Assembly (NCBI RefSeq): GCF_963662255.1
Contig: NC_085055.1
Location: 1,287,979-1,351,978 of the forward strand
Reading direction: 5' to 3'
Source: Cinclus cinclus
Lineage: Eukaryota; Chordata; Aves; Passeriformes; Cinclidae
DNA length: 64,000 nt
Program-made: the position numbers and the translations under genes
Notes under the pieces: model-generated
Told to the model about the DNA's origin: nothing
Databases searched by the model: none
What the model saw: the letters and a program-made list of their open reading frames with translations, nothing else
Shown: piece by piece, positions 10,541 to 22,220 of the stretch
How positions within the stretch are numbered: position 1 is the first letter of the stretch
How the letters are laid out: each line of letters starts with the position of its first letter

Positions 10541-10600
10541 CAATTACGTTAATTAGCCCCTAATTACGTTAATTAGCCCCTAATTACGTTAATTGCCTCC
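10541..10600. repeat. Three tandem 20-nt repeats with homeodomain-type TAATTA sites
   Basis: Units at 10541-10560, 10561-10580 and 10581-10600 match TAATTACGTTAATTAGCCCC with one change at the start of the first and four changes, all near the end, in the third. Each holds two TAATTA-like cores three bases apart in otherwise GC-rich DNA. Confidence 0.9.
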
Positions 10601-12884
10601 TGCGTGCGCCAGGGCCGTGGCGGCACCGGTTGCTCGAGGGACACCTGGGCAGAGCCCTGAGAACTTCCCTGTCCCCAAATGCTGCTCCCGACAGGGACAT
10701 GGGACAGAGCCCAGCTCTGCCGAGGACATCCCCACTGCTGGCCCTGTAGACACAGGTGAGGTGACACCTGTGCTGGGATGGTGCAATAGTGCCAGCTCCA
10801 GCTCTCTGCCTCTCCCGTGTCCCTGTGCCACACCCGGGCCAGCTCTGGCCGTGTCCCCGAGGGTGCCATGGATAAACCCAGCTGGGATAAATCCTTCCCG
10901 TGCCTCTTGCCCTGCTTTTGGTGCTGGCACTGTGGAGAGCTCGAGGATGACACCGGGTGACATGGGAGGGGTTGTGACAAGGATGTGGCTGTGTCACTGT
11001 TGGGATGGCCTCGGTGACACCTTTGGGAAAAGCCCATGGGGGACCTGGTGGCCTTGTAGGGGTGTCCTGGCCAAGAGGGACCTGCTGGGCTGGGCCGGGC
11101 TGGCCATGAGTGGTGCTTCTGTTCCCCTGGGAAGCCAGGGGGGCTTTGGGGTGTGGGGGTACCCAGGGGGAACTCCTTGGGGACCCTGTTCTTGGGGACT
11201 GCCAGGTCAGGGCAGCTCGGGAGGCAGCAGCAGGGCAGTGATGTGGGTGACAGTGAAGGGTGAGGTCACCTCTGCCAGGTCACTGCTGTGCCTGGGATCT
11301 GTCACAGCCTGTTCTGGACAGAGGGATAAAGGTGCCCCAGAGGCCAGGAGGAAGGAACAGCTTGAGCAGGAGCTGATTTGGGAGCTGGGCAGAAGGGCAG
11401 GAGCTGTTCCTGGAGGAGACTCTCAAGTGTCAGCAGCCCAAAGGTGCTGTGGGAACAGCCAGACCATCCCCCCCTTCCCACAGGGCACAAACACTGCTCC
11501 TGAGGTAGCCACCCTGGCCAGCGGCTGGGGAACAGCCACAGGGACTGTGCAGTGATTCTGGGGCTGTCCAGAATAACCCTGGAGTGGGAAATCTTCCTTC
11601 CCTGTGCCCTCCTTCCAGGAGCTGGGGGCTGCTGGGCAGAGCTCTGCAGGGCTCTTTGGGGAAGTGGCTTTGAGGAAGGTGCAGGCAGTTGGTGGTGGTG
11701 GTGGGAAGGTTCCCTGGGAGGTGTCCTGGCAGTGGGAAAGAGCCTTGGAGGTGTCTGAACCAAGGTCCTGCTCACAGCAGGGTCAGCTCTGAGGTCACAC
11801 TCAGGGCTGCACTGAGCCTGCACTGGGAAACTGCAGAGATGGAGCCCAGCTCCAACCACAGCAATGTCCCTGAGAGGGGTAAAAACCCCCTTAAATCCAG
11901 GATTCTGGATGATCTACCCGCTGCAATCCATGTCTGTGACTTGCAGGGGCTGCAGGAGAGGTGCAGGAGATGAGTGAGACCACGGATGGATGCAGTGAGA
12001 GCTTTCTTGGGAGCAAGGTGCCAGGGCTGTGTGGCTCTCCCAGGACTTGCATAGGATTTCTGTGGCTCTCCTGTAGCTCACTAGAGTTTTGCCTGGGGGA
12101 AAAAAAAAGAAAACCCTTTGTTTCACCTCTGCTGGGAGAAGCAGAGTGAGACAAGGCCAGGGTGCCCTCGGTGTGGCAGCAGGGTGGGCACAGACTCACC
12201 CTGGGTTTCCTTCTGCTGGAGGGGAATTTGGAGCCTTGTGAGGAGCTGAGTCATGGGAGGCAAAGAGCACAAAGCATGAGCCTCGTGATCCCAGCACCAA
12301 ACCCCTGCCCAGCCTGGGGCTGGGGAGCTTTTTATTTGTAGTTTTGAATGTGGAAATCTGAGGTTCTCACACAGGGGTGAGAACTGGGGGATGGACACAG
12401 GGAGCACCTTTGGCTGCCCCTGGGGTTTCTCCATCCCCACCGTGTCATCACCATCCAACCATCGCAGCACATCCTCTGCATTAATATTTATTTTTCTCTT
12501 CTGGCTACAAAGTCTGTTTTTGTGAGAATAATTTCCCACAGACCCAACAACAAATGTCAGGTTGACCTAAGGGTTGTTGTTGCCTCAATTTTCTTCGGGC
12601 TTCCTCTTGTCCAACCAGCCGGGTACAAGTTGTCTCATGCGTAATTAGGCTGTGATAAATCATCTCCTGCCTTCTCCCCGTGCATGAGGAGCACATTCCC
12701 ATGTGCTGATCCACGCTGGGCTTTGTTTGTCTGTGCACTCTGTGCACTCCCTGTACCTCTGCGCTCAGCAGGGCCCAGCCTCGCTCTCTGCAGCTGGATG
12801 GGGACAGGAATCCACCCCACAGCCACGGACTGCAGCTGCTCTGGGATGGGCTCCTGGCAGGACACGGCTGCAGCTTGCTGGAGG
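10601..12884. other. Intergenic GC-rich stretch
   Basis: No gene, RNA or named repeat is seen. The 320-codon open frame at 10593-11555 has no start context, homology signal or splice support and is probably chance in GC-rich DNA. Confidence 0.5.
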
Positions 12885-13022
12885 TGATCCAGAGGATCCC
12901 TGGAAGTGTCCCAGGCAAGGCTTGGAGAACCCTGGGACAGTGGAAGTGTCCCCAGTGGCAGGGGTGGGATGAGATGGGATTTAAGGTCCCTCCCGACCCA
13001 CTCCATGGCTCTGTGACCCATG
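12885..13022 (+). mobile_element. CR1 LINE 3' end
   Basis: gaggatccctggaagtgtcc through gggatttaaggtccctcccg and the degraded tail ccatggctctgtgac. Confidence 0.85.
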
Positions 13023-13734
13023 ATGTCTGTACAGAGGGTGGGTCTGCTGCCCAGCTCTGAGCCCGGCTCTTGGCCCAGCCTGGAGACTGGACATCTCTTT
13101 GAGTCCATCGCTCGTGGTGGGGAAGTTCCTGGCTGTTCCCACCTCTGCTCTCCACCAGAGCAGGCTGCTCCAAGCCCTGCCCAGCCTGGCCTGCTCATGC
13201 TGCTGCCCCCAGGATGGGTGTTCATTGAGAGCCATCCCAAACACCCTCGGCTGGGTCACAGGAAGGACAGGAGAGGGAAGTGCTGCAGTAAATACCACTA
13301 TGGAATCAAATTCCTGTTTGTTTCCCATGAACTCGGTGTTTGCACAGTCAGACCAAAGGGCTTTGGCTTTCACTGGGATGCAGCACCGAGGCCAAGGCAC
13401 CAACTGATGCCTTTTCCAGATAATCTCAGCTGGGATCTGCTGAGCTCAGAAGTCTCTGCTGACAGAGATGTTCCAGGTGCTTTCTGTCTCATTCCTGTCC
13501 ATTTTCCAGAGCGTTAGGCATGGGAAGCACATTTTGGAACTGTTTGATAAAACCACACAAGTGTTTATAGTGCCCATGTTTGTACCACGTTCTGGAGGCC
13601 ATTGTAGTGCACAAAGAGCAATAATTATTGCAAGCGGCAAAGCAGGGAAAGAAGGAATATTGGTTTGTATTCAGGGTACCCCGTGTGTCCTGGGCTGGGG
13701 GTGTCAGTCCAAGGAGCTGCTCCAGGGCTAGAGC
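13023..13734. other. Intergenic gap between CR1 copies
   Basis: Unique sequence; nothing recognised. Confidence 0.5.
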
Positions 13735-14103
13735 CAGGCTGGGAGAGCTGGGAATGTTCACCTGGAGAGGAGGAGGCTCCAGGGAGAGCTCAGAGCCTAT
13801 GGGGCTCCAGGAAAGCTGGAGAGGGACTGGGACAAGGGATGGAGGGACAGAACAAGGAGGAATGGTTTCACATGGAGAGAGGGCAGGGTTGGGTGGGATA
13901 TTGGGAAGGAATTTTTCCCTGTGAAGGTGGGCAGGCCCTGGCACAGGGTGTCCAGAGCAGCTGTGGCTGCCCCTGGATCCCTGGCAGTGCCCAAGGCCAG
14001 GTTGGACTTTGGGGTTGGAGCAGCCTGGGACAGTGGAAGGTGTCCTGGGGGGTCTCTGGATGGTCTCTAAAGTCCCTTCCAGCTCAAAGCATTCCATGAG
14101 GAT
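13735..14103 (+). mobile_element. CR1 LINE 3' end, longest copy in the window
   Basis: Begins with the upstream section 'ctggagaggaggaggctcca', passes gagggactgggacaaggga and ggatattgggaaggaatttt, and ends at cccttccagctcaaagcatt. Its core at 13957-14002 is identical to copies near 33690, 45557 and 56065. Confidence 0.92.
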
Positions 14104-14228
14104 GTATCCAAGGCTCCCACTGCTCCCATTTCCAACATCTCGTGGTTTCCCTTGCACTTGGACAGGCTGGGTCGATGTGCAGCCCCCCTGAAGGAGGCTG
14201 TCCCTGGCCAGGTGTGAGGTGTGTGACG

Positions 14229-14287
14229 TGGCAGTGTGACTGTCCCTGTCCTGTGTGGAACATGGCAGTGTGACTGTCCCTGTCCTG
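14229..14287. repeat. 25-nt direct duplication
   Basis: The block starting tggcagtgtgactgtccctg occurs at 14229-14253 and again, identical over 25 nt, at 14263-14287. Confidence 0.85.
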
Positions 14288-16117
14288 GCTTTGGGGCACC
14301 TGCTGGAAGCACCACGGGGACAGTTTGTGTCTGGGCAGGCTGGGGGGAATGGGGAACCAGCAGCAGCTTTAGCCGGGAGCAGAAACACTCAAACATTCCC
14401 GAATGCTCTTGTTTGCCTCCCCGGCTGTGAGGAACAGAGGTCGGAGCTCTCTGGCGAGCTGGTGCTAAAAACCCCTCCTGAAGGGAGCCGGGAATTGCTG
14501 CACGCAGGCAGAGTTTGCTCTCGGGGAGCTGCTGCTGGCCCTGCTTTAACCCCGGCAGAAGGAAGGAGCCCGCAGAGCTCCGGGAGCATCCCCAGCCGTG
14601 CTCTCCTGCTCCTGGGGGCTGTTGCGACACCAGGACGTGGCGTGTGAGCCGTTCCCATCGTTCTGCTCATGCTCAGGTTTTACCCAGGCTGGCTGGGATC
14701 CCACGGAGCTGCCCCGCTCCGAGCGCTCCAGGCAGCGCTCCCTGCTCCTCCCGGGCTGTTCCCCGTGTCCTTCTCCTCTCCCGAGGGGCTGCAGCACAGC
14801 CGAGCAGCTCTAATGGCTCATTTGTCACTGATAAGGCTGCGATAACACCGCCCAGAGCGGCACTGAATGTACAAACGCTGCCAGGGTTTGTTCTCAGCCG
14901 GGTCTCTGCACGGCTCGGGTTGCCCAGGGCTCGGGCTGGCCCCAGGGGCACCCAGCAGGACGCAAACCTTGGGAAAACGGGGAATAAGGTGCCGGGCTGC
15001 TCTCCCCGGCAGAGGCTGTCGCTCCATAAAGCTCAGGAACAAAACTCAGCCTGAGCTGCTCCGAGTGTCCCAACCAGGCGCAGGGAATATGGTGTGGCGC
15101 CCAGGAGATGTGATACCTCCAAAACCCTCATCATCCCCCACAACAGCATGCAAGCCGGGAAGAGGCAGGATTCATCTCCCTGCCGCGCGGGGATGCAGCA
15201 CCCAGCACCCCACTCGTGCACCCGGAGCATCCACCATCCCTGGAAGGGGTTGAGGTGTGGCAGAGATGTGGTTCAGTGGGAATGGGGTGTTCCCTTGAAG
15301 GTTGGACTTGGCAGCTTCTCCAAGCCTGGCTTGGAAGTGCAGCGTGGGCATCAGCTGCTCCTGTGAGCTCTGTGTTCCTGGGCGTGTTGCAAACATCTGG
15401 CAGGCTGTTGTTTGTTTGTTTTTCCATCTCACACGCGTTTTCATCATTTCTGCCCGGGATGCTCCGCAGGAAGCCGGTCTAGCCAGGGCAAATCTGGGCT
15501 TGCTTTGGGAGGGAAGTAGGCAAGAATGAATATTTGCCCTGTGGCATCAATTTCCTGTCTAGCATTCTCCAAAATGCAGCTGGAGAAGGCCCAGGAGCAC
15601 AGATGTGTGTGCCTGGCACCCTCCTAGTAGGGCTGGGAAGGAGCCTTTGCTCTTTCCCTCCTCTTGGCAGAGCCCTTCCTCCCTCCAGCATTCCCAGAAT
15701 CAGCATTTTGCTGGGGAGCTCCTCTCCTTGGGAAACACCAGTTCATTATTCTGTTTAATTTTCCAATGTGGGAAAATGCAGATGCTGCCTGGGGACACGG
15801 AGTGATGCAATGGAGGGGTCTGGAGGTCCCAGAGCCCCCTGGCACCTCCACACTGCTGGAGCTTTAATTGACAATGAACTTTAATGATCTCCTTTAGGAG
15901 GCTGAGGAGTGGTAGCTCAGTGCCATGTCCACTGCTGACATCCCGGTGGGATGGGAGGGCACAGGAATTGCTGCTTGTTGCTGTGTAGTCACAATAATAA
16001 CAAAAAAAATTCCCTCAAAAAACCCTAAACCTGATTTATTTTAAATGTGCCTTATCTGTGATTTAAATTTTGTTGTGGGCTTCATGTAAAAGGCTTTTGA
16101 TGCCTCGGTGTCAGGTT
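14288..16117. other. Intergenic stretch with a CR1-related patch
   Basis: Moderately CpG-rich at 14450-15050 but no promoter structure is clear. A CR1-like remnant is listed at 15235. Nothing else is recognised. Confidence 0.5.
15235..15330 (+). mobile_element. CR1 LINE 3' remnant, subfamily with 'gtggttcagtggg'
   Basis: catccctggaaggggttgag, gatgtggttcagtgggaatg and gaaggttggacttggcagct follow the order of an older CR1 subfamily. Confidence 0.65.
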
Positions 16118-16225
16118 TTACTGGATCACAGAACATCCTGAGCTGGAAGGGACTCACAAAGATCATCGAGTGCAGCTCCTGGCCCTGCACAGCACAGTCC
16201 CAACATCCCAATGTATTCCATCTGA
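16118..16225 (-). mobile_element. CR1 LINE 3' end, 'tcctgagctggaaggga' subfamily
   Basis: gatcacagaacatcctgagc and gactcacaaagatcatcgag in antisense order; the same subfamily as 41005. Confidence 0.85.
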
Positions 16226-16593
16226 TCACATCCTATGATTCCCACAGGGACAAACATCAGCTAAACATCAAAAGCTGGCTTCATGTGTCCCCCAGCAAAA
16301 CCTCTCATCCACATTTTCACCTTCCTTCTCATGAAATTTATTTGAGAAAGCCTTTCTTTGTCACTCCACGAACTGCTGGCAGTTTTTGATTGTGGTTATG
16401 GAAATGCTTTATTTGAATAGTTATGGGAACGAGTTTCAGCTGAGGGCTTGGTTTGGCTGCAGCCCCATCCCAGCAGTGATGGATGGATGGCACTGAGAGG
16501 CTCAGGGTCCAGCTGAGGGCAGTGCCCTGGGTGTGAGCAGGGCAGGATTAGCAGGAGAGCACAGCAGATTGCTCAGATTAGCTCTGCCGGGGA

Positions 16594-16619
16594 GGGGGGG
16601 GGGGGGGGGGGGGGGGGGG
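16594..16619 (+). repeat. Run of 26 G
   Basis: An uninterrupted G homopolymer follows CCGGGGA. It can form a G-quadruplex, and its assembled length is unreliable because such runs are hard to sequence. Confidence 0.9.
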
Positions 16620-16784
16620 AATGCCACATCCCCGTGGAGCTCCCTGATGGCTCCTGACACCTTGTTTGGCCAGGACACCTCGGCTGCACGCCAGCCACGG
16701 GCACCAACTCCCTGCAGCTTCCTCCGGCCACAGCTGGATTTGTTCTGATCTCATCGGTGCTCCAGGGCTGATCCAAACCAGAAA

Positions 16785-16862
16785 CCCAGCCTGGGGTTGG
16801 GAGGGACCTTAAAGACCCACCCTTGCCCTGGGCAGGGACACCTTCCCCAGACCAGGTTTTTC
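16785..16862 (-). mobile_element. CR1 LINE 3' scrap
   Basis: gggttgggagggaccttaaa then ctgggcagggacaccttccc in antisense order. Confidence 0.75.
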
Positions 16863-18807
16863 AGAATTTCATTCTTAGTCAATGCAAATCAAATGCATGC
16901 TGAAACTCAAGTGCTCCCCTGATACCGTTGTGGGTTTGGATTTTATTGTTCTTTTCCTATTAAATCATGTGCTGTGACAGCATAAATAATGTGACTGAGT
17001 GTCTTTGGCAGCCTGGTCATCTGCAACGTGTCTCGAGGCTTTTGGGGGGGGTAAAGCTAGAAGAGCTGTAGCTGTTGGACTGAGCGAGGCTGTGGAAAGG
17101 AGGTCATTACCTGGCTGCCTCAAGTTGATTTTTTTTTCCATCTTCCAGGGTCTGTTTTCTTTTTGCTGTGTCTCTGTAAGGCCAATTAACATTAATGAGA
17201 GTTGTATAAACAGACCCTGATGGGAGGACCTCATTAGCTCTTTCTTCCTGTGGTTTTCATTCCGAGTTGCTAAATTTTATGGATTAGCAAGAATGCTAAA
17301 AAATATGGAAAAGCAATGCTGGCTATTGCCATACTGAAGTGCTTACTGAGTGAATTTAATGAGTCAGGTTTGGGAATGGATTGGCAGGTCCATAAGTAAC
17401 CAGAGCTCTGGAAAATCCACACCAAGGCAACCTGATTAGCCAGCTGTACAAATATCCCACTGACCTCTTCCTTTTGGACAGCCTAATTCCTGGGAAACTC
17501 TTTTTCCAGGGGAAAACCACGAGAAATTCTCACAAACTTTGCTTTCCCAACCTGCCAGAGAGGCTTTTGCGAGGGAGTCACCCGGGGGAAGGCCTGGAGG
17601 ATCCCCTTGGGTCAGCAGTGCTGCAAGGATTGCTGATTTCCTGGGATAACTGCGAGTCCCAGCCAACTGAGCTGGGATTTTTGTGGGTGTTGTGTATTTA
17701 ATTCAACTGTGAGAAACCTACAGCCCCTGACATCACTTCCCTGGCCTGGGGGATGTTGGATTTTTCCCACGTTATGGTGGGATAATGAGATGTGTTTTCC
17801 TGTGTGGTCTCCCAAGGGGCCCTCAGGCAGGAAAGATTCTTCCCTGTTTCTTCTTTTCCCTGTGAGTCTGAGGGAATGTAACAGCACGAGGGACCTGGGC
17901 TGTATCAGGACATGAATTTGCAGGTCAAACAGTGAAATATCTGAATTCCAAGTCTATCCATGTGGATTAATTATCAGGATCACGGGATAAATGAACGTGG
18001 TTGAGCAGGAATGACAGAACTGTGATGGAGAACAAGGAGGCTGGGAAATGCCCTCCATTTTAGAGAGGCAACTTTTGGAAATCTTCAATAAATGTAGGAT
18101 TTAAACAGAGAAATGTCCCTGTGCAGTAGCTATTTTGATATTCCCAGCTCACCTTCCAAGCCCTGTTGTTTTGAAATGAGCTCTCGGGGTTGACTTTAAC
18201 ATTCTTGCTTAAAAAAAACCAAGCACACAAAAGGACAAGGTTTCCTTTCTCGTTTTTACTGCTGTTTCCAGTCCAGCTCTGTAATGCTATTTTTAGAACC
18301 CTGTGTTTTAATGCTGTGGCATGAACTGCTGGGATTTCCCCTGGCTGATATAAAATAGAGGATCTGCACTTTGGTATTAGCAGTCAGCCAGGAAATCCGT
18401 GCTTGGTGCCAGAAATGGGCCTTCCTTCATAAATCTGTACTTATTTTCATTTCCTTTTGCAGCAGTGACGTGCCAGATCAGCTGTGCTGCTGTCCTGACA
18501 CGTTCTGGAGTGCCATGCAACAGGGGAGGCTGGACTGGAAACCAGAGACAGGATTTGCCTCTGATTCACTGGGGACACGCAGCTGGGAAGTGCTGGTTTT
18601 CAGGGAATCAGGGAATCAGGGACAGGGCCGTGCTCTGATCCCCATAAAGAACTGGCCAAAGGCACTTCCACAGGGATCTTCACACGTTAGCAAACAGAAG
18701 TGATCACTCCTGTCCTGCCCTTACCACCTTGACAGAATTACCTTTTATTGATCAAAGATTTATTAAACAGCGGGAAAGCTGTGATCAAGTGGGCTGAAAT
18801 CAATGGA
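16863..18807. other. Intergenic repeat-free block, candidate conserved noncoding sequence
   Basis: Balanced, low-CpG sequence without CR1. The part 16930-17400 is rich in homeodomain-type ATTA/TAAT motifs (ccaattaacattaatgagag at 17181, cattagc at 17232). This looks like regulatory DNA but conservation cannot be tested here. Confidence 0.35.
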
Positions 18808-18945
18808 ACAGCCCCTGGAAGTGCCCAAGGCCAGTTGGACAGGGCTTGGAGCAGCTTGGGATAGTGGAAGGCGTCCCTGCCCATGGCAGGGTGGAACAAG
18901 ATGAACTTTAATGTCTCTCCCAACCCAAACCATTCCATGATTCTA
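18808..18945 (+). mobile_element. CR1 LINE 3' end with intact terminus
   Basis: cccctggaagtgcccaaggc to cccaacccaaaccattccat and gattct. Confidence 0.9.
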
Positions 18946-19039
18946 GAATCCAGAGATCTGGATGGTCTTGCAGCTTGGCCTGTCTGAACAAACCTCTATT
19001 TGAGTATAAAATGAGGATTATTCTGATAATTTCAGAATA

Positions 19040-19175
19040 TAATCCCTGGAGGTGCCCAAGGAAGGCCTGGCATGGCTCTCAGTGCTCTGGGTGGGGGACA
19101 AGATGGGGATTGGTCACAGGTTGGATTCAGTCTTGGAGAGCTTTTCCAGCCTCAGTGGTTCTGTGTTCTATGATT
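19040..19175 (+). mobile_element. CR1 LINE 3' end, other subfamily
   Basis: ccctggaggtgcccaaggaa, then caggttggattcagtcttgg and ttttccagcctcagtggttc; it sits in tandem with the copy ending at 18945. Confidence 0.8.
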
Positions 19176-20537
19176 CAATCCATTTACTGTGCAGTCGGTG
19201 AAGGAAAAAGGGTCTCTATAAATAAACCTTTAATTATACTTCTTTTTCAATCCAAGTGAAGTCCCAAAACTCCCATGTCCTGTTGCTGCTCTGGCTGGTC
19301 CCTTCCCCTCCACTGGGAAGGCTTTACAGGGTAAGGGTTACGTGAAGCACTTTCTATAGTTCTATTTTTGAGAGTTCTGAAAGGTGACACCTGTGTGGAA
19401 GTCATTGCCATCCTTAAAATAACCGGGGTGGCAGCTCTGGGCACGGTGACATTGGTGGTGAGCAGGGACACACATGGCACAGGGGGAGTGGGACTGGCTC
19501 TTATCGGGGTTTTAGAGCACCAGGTACCATGGAGCTTAATCCTGACAGGCCTCCAGGTGTGAGAGCTCGATAAATATTGAATGTGCTGTACCCCCAGCAG
19601 GAAGTGCTGATCCTCCCTTTGTGAGTGCAAGATACCACAGCGAGTATCTCCCACCGTATCAGCCCAGATATGGGAAGTGTACTCAGAGGGATATTGTGCA
19701 AAGTGCAAACAGCAGCAGGGAGAGCTTTTGTTCTGCAGGCACCGAGCCCAGGTCAGCAGGTGACACGCTGCACAACTCCCAAAATTGCAGGTTTGGAGTC
19801 AGATCTGGCTCGATCTGCAAAGAGAGGTTCTGTCCCCAGAAAGGAAGGCTTAGTGTGGTGCCCTCCCACAGAGGAATGGGGAGAAGGGAGAGTGCAGGGA
19901 CAGTGGGACACTGTGAGCTGATCCCAGCGCCGGGCACCCCGAATCCTGCTGGGGACGTGGCTCTCACCCCACACACCTTGCAGAACAACCCTTCCTCTCA
20001 GCCCTGGCAGAAAGGCCAGCAGGTAAAGGTCAGGGGGTGTGTGGAAAGCTCGGGTTTGTAACTCTGGCTCTGCAGGGAGGACAGCCATGGCCTGCGAGAG
20101 GAGGCTGCAGCGTGGGGTGCCAGGCTGGTTGCTGTGTGTGGGTTTCCTGTGACTGATGCCCTGTGACAGCCCGTGCGTGGCTCCTGCTGCTCTGCCAGTG
20201 CAGCTGGGGACTCTGTCGCTTCTCACCATCACTACGCGACAGAGAAACTCTTTGGGGATGAAATTTTCTGCCATGAAATGGAGGCTCACGAAAGCACTCA
20301 CCACAGCTGCTGGGAATACATTCACTTTTAGTTTATTCACTGTGCTATGAAAAAAGGGTGAATTCTGTAGTGCACTGTCCCTGTGTGGTGTGACGTCCTG
20401 AGTGGCACCTTTGGCTTTAAGCCGCCAGCTGCTGCACTTTAAGATGGGCCCACAGAGTGTGGCAGCAGCCTGAGTCCCTGCAGGAGCCCAGGTCCAGCCT
20501 GAGTTCCTGGCAAGGCTCGGTCTTGCACACAGGGATG
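19176..20537. other. Intergenic stretch, nothing recognised
   Basis: Unique sequence. The part 19330-19700 differs from its CR1 surroundings and ends one section with gctcgataaatattgaatgt, loosely like an ancient SINE end. The 309-codon minus-strand frame at 19753-20682 runs into CR1 and is not supported. Confidence 0.4.
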
Positions 20538-20880
20538 AGATCACAGAACCCTGAGGCTGGAAAAGCCAACCTGTGACTGACTGATCCCCACCTTGCCCCC
20601 AGCCCAGAGCACTGGTGTCACCTCCTTCCTTGGACACCTCCAGGGATGGGGACTCCAAACCTCCCTGGGTAGCCCCTGACAAAGTTTAACCCTTTCCATT
20701 ACTAAATTCTTCCTGGTGTCCACCCTGAGCCTCCCCTGGCCCAGCCTGAGGCCGTTCCCTCTCCTCTTGTCCCTGATCCCTGGGAGCAGATCCAAAATCC
20801 CCCCTGGCTGTCCCCTCCTGTCAGGGAGTTGTGCAGAGCCAGAAGTTCCCCTTGATCCCCCTTTTCTCCTTTCGCAGCTC
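20538..20880 (-). mobile_element. CR1 LINE 3' end, longer copy
   Basis: agatcacagaaccctgaggc at the left, then ttaaccctttccattactaa, ccctgagcctcccctggccc and gggagttgtgcagagccaga, in antisense order. It extends further 5' in the element than most copies here. Confidence 0.85.
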
Positions 20881-21776
20881 CCTCACCCCCCTCACAGGAC
20901 TGACCCTGGATGCAGGGGAGCAATTCCCTGTGACATATCTGGGCCACCTTTGGTGTGCCCTACCCTGGTGGCCGCAGGCTGGAGCTGGATTTCCTGCACC
21001 GCAGCATCCTGCAGCAGGGCCGGGCTCCACACCGGGGACATCCTCAGCAGCCCTCTGGCAAAGTGTTATCGCCATGGCGTGTCAACACTGCTTCCAAATA
21101 GTGGCTGCAGGTCACCAGGGATGGGGACAAAGCTGCTGGTGCCATGTTGTGTAAACAGGAAGAAAATCTGCCTGTTCCCTCGGTGACTCCATAGTGACTG
21201 GGAAACACTGGCCCGTTTCACAAGCCTCCCCTGCCTCTCGCGAGTCACACGCAGGGTTTGCTTTCCCCAGGAGCCACGGACACCTCTCTGCGTGCCTCTG
21301 ACAACAGATCACAGCTGCTCGGCCTGGAAGGGACTTTAAAACTCAGGGACCCCCGGCAGGGAGTCCCCATTCTTGCTCCCAGACATCTCAACAGCTCTGG
21401 GCCTTCTGCTGGCAGCTCTGCCAAGTTCTTCAATAGCTTTCATTCAGGATAAATCACAAAGAAACCGAAAGATTTTAAAGCAATTTTATCTAAAGTCTCC
21501 TTTCTTAAACCATTCAGGATGCTTTGAAATAGCAAACAGCTTATGGAAAGCATCAGTTGCTGACAGATTCACAAGAATGGGAAAATCAAAGTTTGTGGTG
21601 CTGAGCAGTGCTAGAGGAGCCCCAGAACAACCACCCCGAGGGGTGTGCAGCTCCCTGTGTAGGGCTTTGCTGCAGAGCCCTCAGAAACCAGCCAGCAGGG
21701 CGAGGTGGTGGCTGCCACAGCTCCTGCACCTCCCTGGGCTCCACAAGCTGCCAGCTCAGCTGGCATCAGAGCCATG

Positions 21777-21813
21777 GGTCACCTCAGGTGGCCACAGGTC
21801 ACCTCAGGTGGCC
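21777..21813. repeat. Two 17-nt copies of a near-palindrome with CACCT/AGGTG sites
   Basis: GGTCACCTCAGGTGGCC at 21777-21793 is repeated exactly at 21797-21813. Each copy holds two facing AGGTG half sites of the ZEB/E-box type. Confidence 0.85.
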
Positions 21814-22144
21814 TGAGGACAACCATGGCCAAGCTCCTGTTCAGGGCAGTACAGAGGCAGAGTCAAATCCAGCTCCTTTGGCCATCACCTCCCCCAGTAT
21901 CTCCCTTTAGATACCAGACATAACAATTGTTGCACTGCAGTAAACATTATGTCTGTTTGGATGTTACCTGGGATCTTGCCCCTTTTGAAGCCAGTGGGTT
22001 TGACAGATGAGGAAATGGGTTCTAAAGCAAAGCAAGAAAAACCTTATTCCACCTTATTTTCATCCCAGTTCTGCACATATAACTGTAGGGCTGCTTTTTA
22101 ACAAGTCTGTTGTAGCAACAGCCTGTGATCAACACACACCTGCT

Positions 22145-22220
22145 GTTATCTCTTCGTGGGAGATAGATTTAAATTGTCGGGCCATGCCATGGAAATGCAA
22201 CATTTGCATTTTCTTATCAG
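22145..22220. promoter_or_regulatory. Octamer-like inverted repeat flanked by GATA-type sites
   Basis: gaaATGCAAcaTTTGCATtttc (22192-22213) has two POU-type half octamers facing each other. GATA-type cores lie at 22146-22151 (TTATCT), about 22161 (AGATAG) and 22214-22219 (TTATCA). Sequence match only. Confidence 0.35.

Noticed and set aside
10593..11555. 320-codon open frame on + strand
   Set aside because: Low-complexity GC-rich composition, no domain, no splice or promoter context; chance frame.
13489..14388. 299-codon open frame on - strand
   Set aside because: It is the antisense of the long CR1 copy at 13735-14103.
19753..20682. 309-codon open frame on - strand
   Set aside because: Its start lies in a CR1 copy and the rest has no recognisable protein character.
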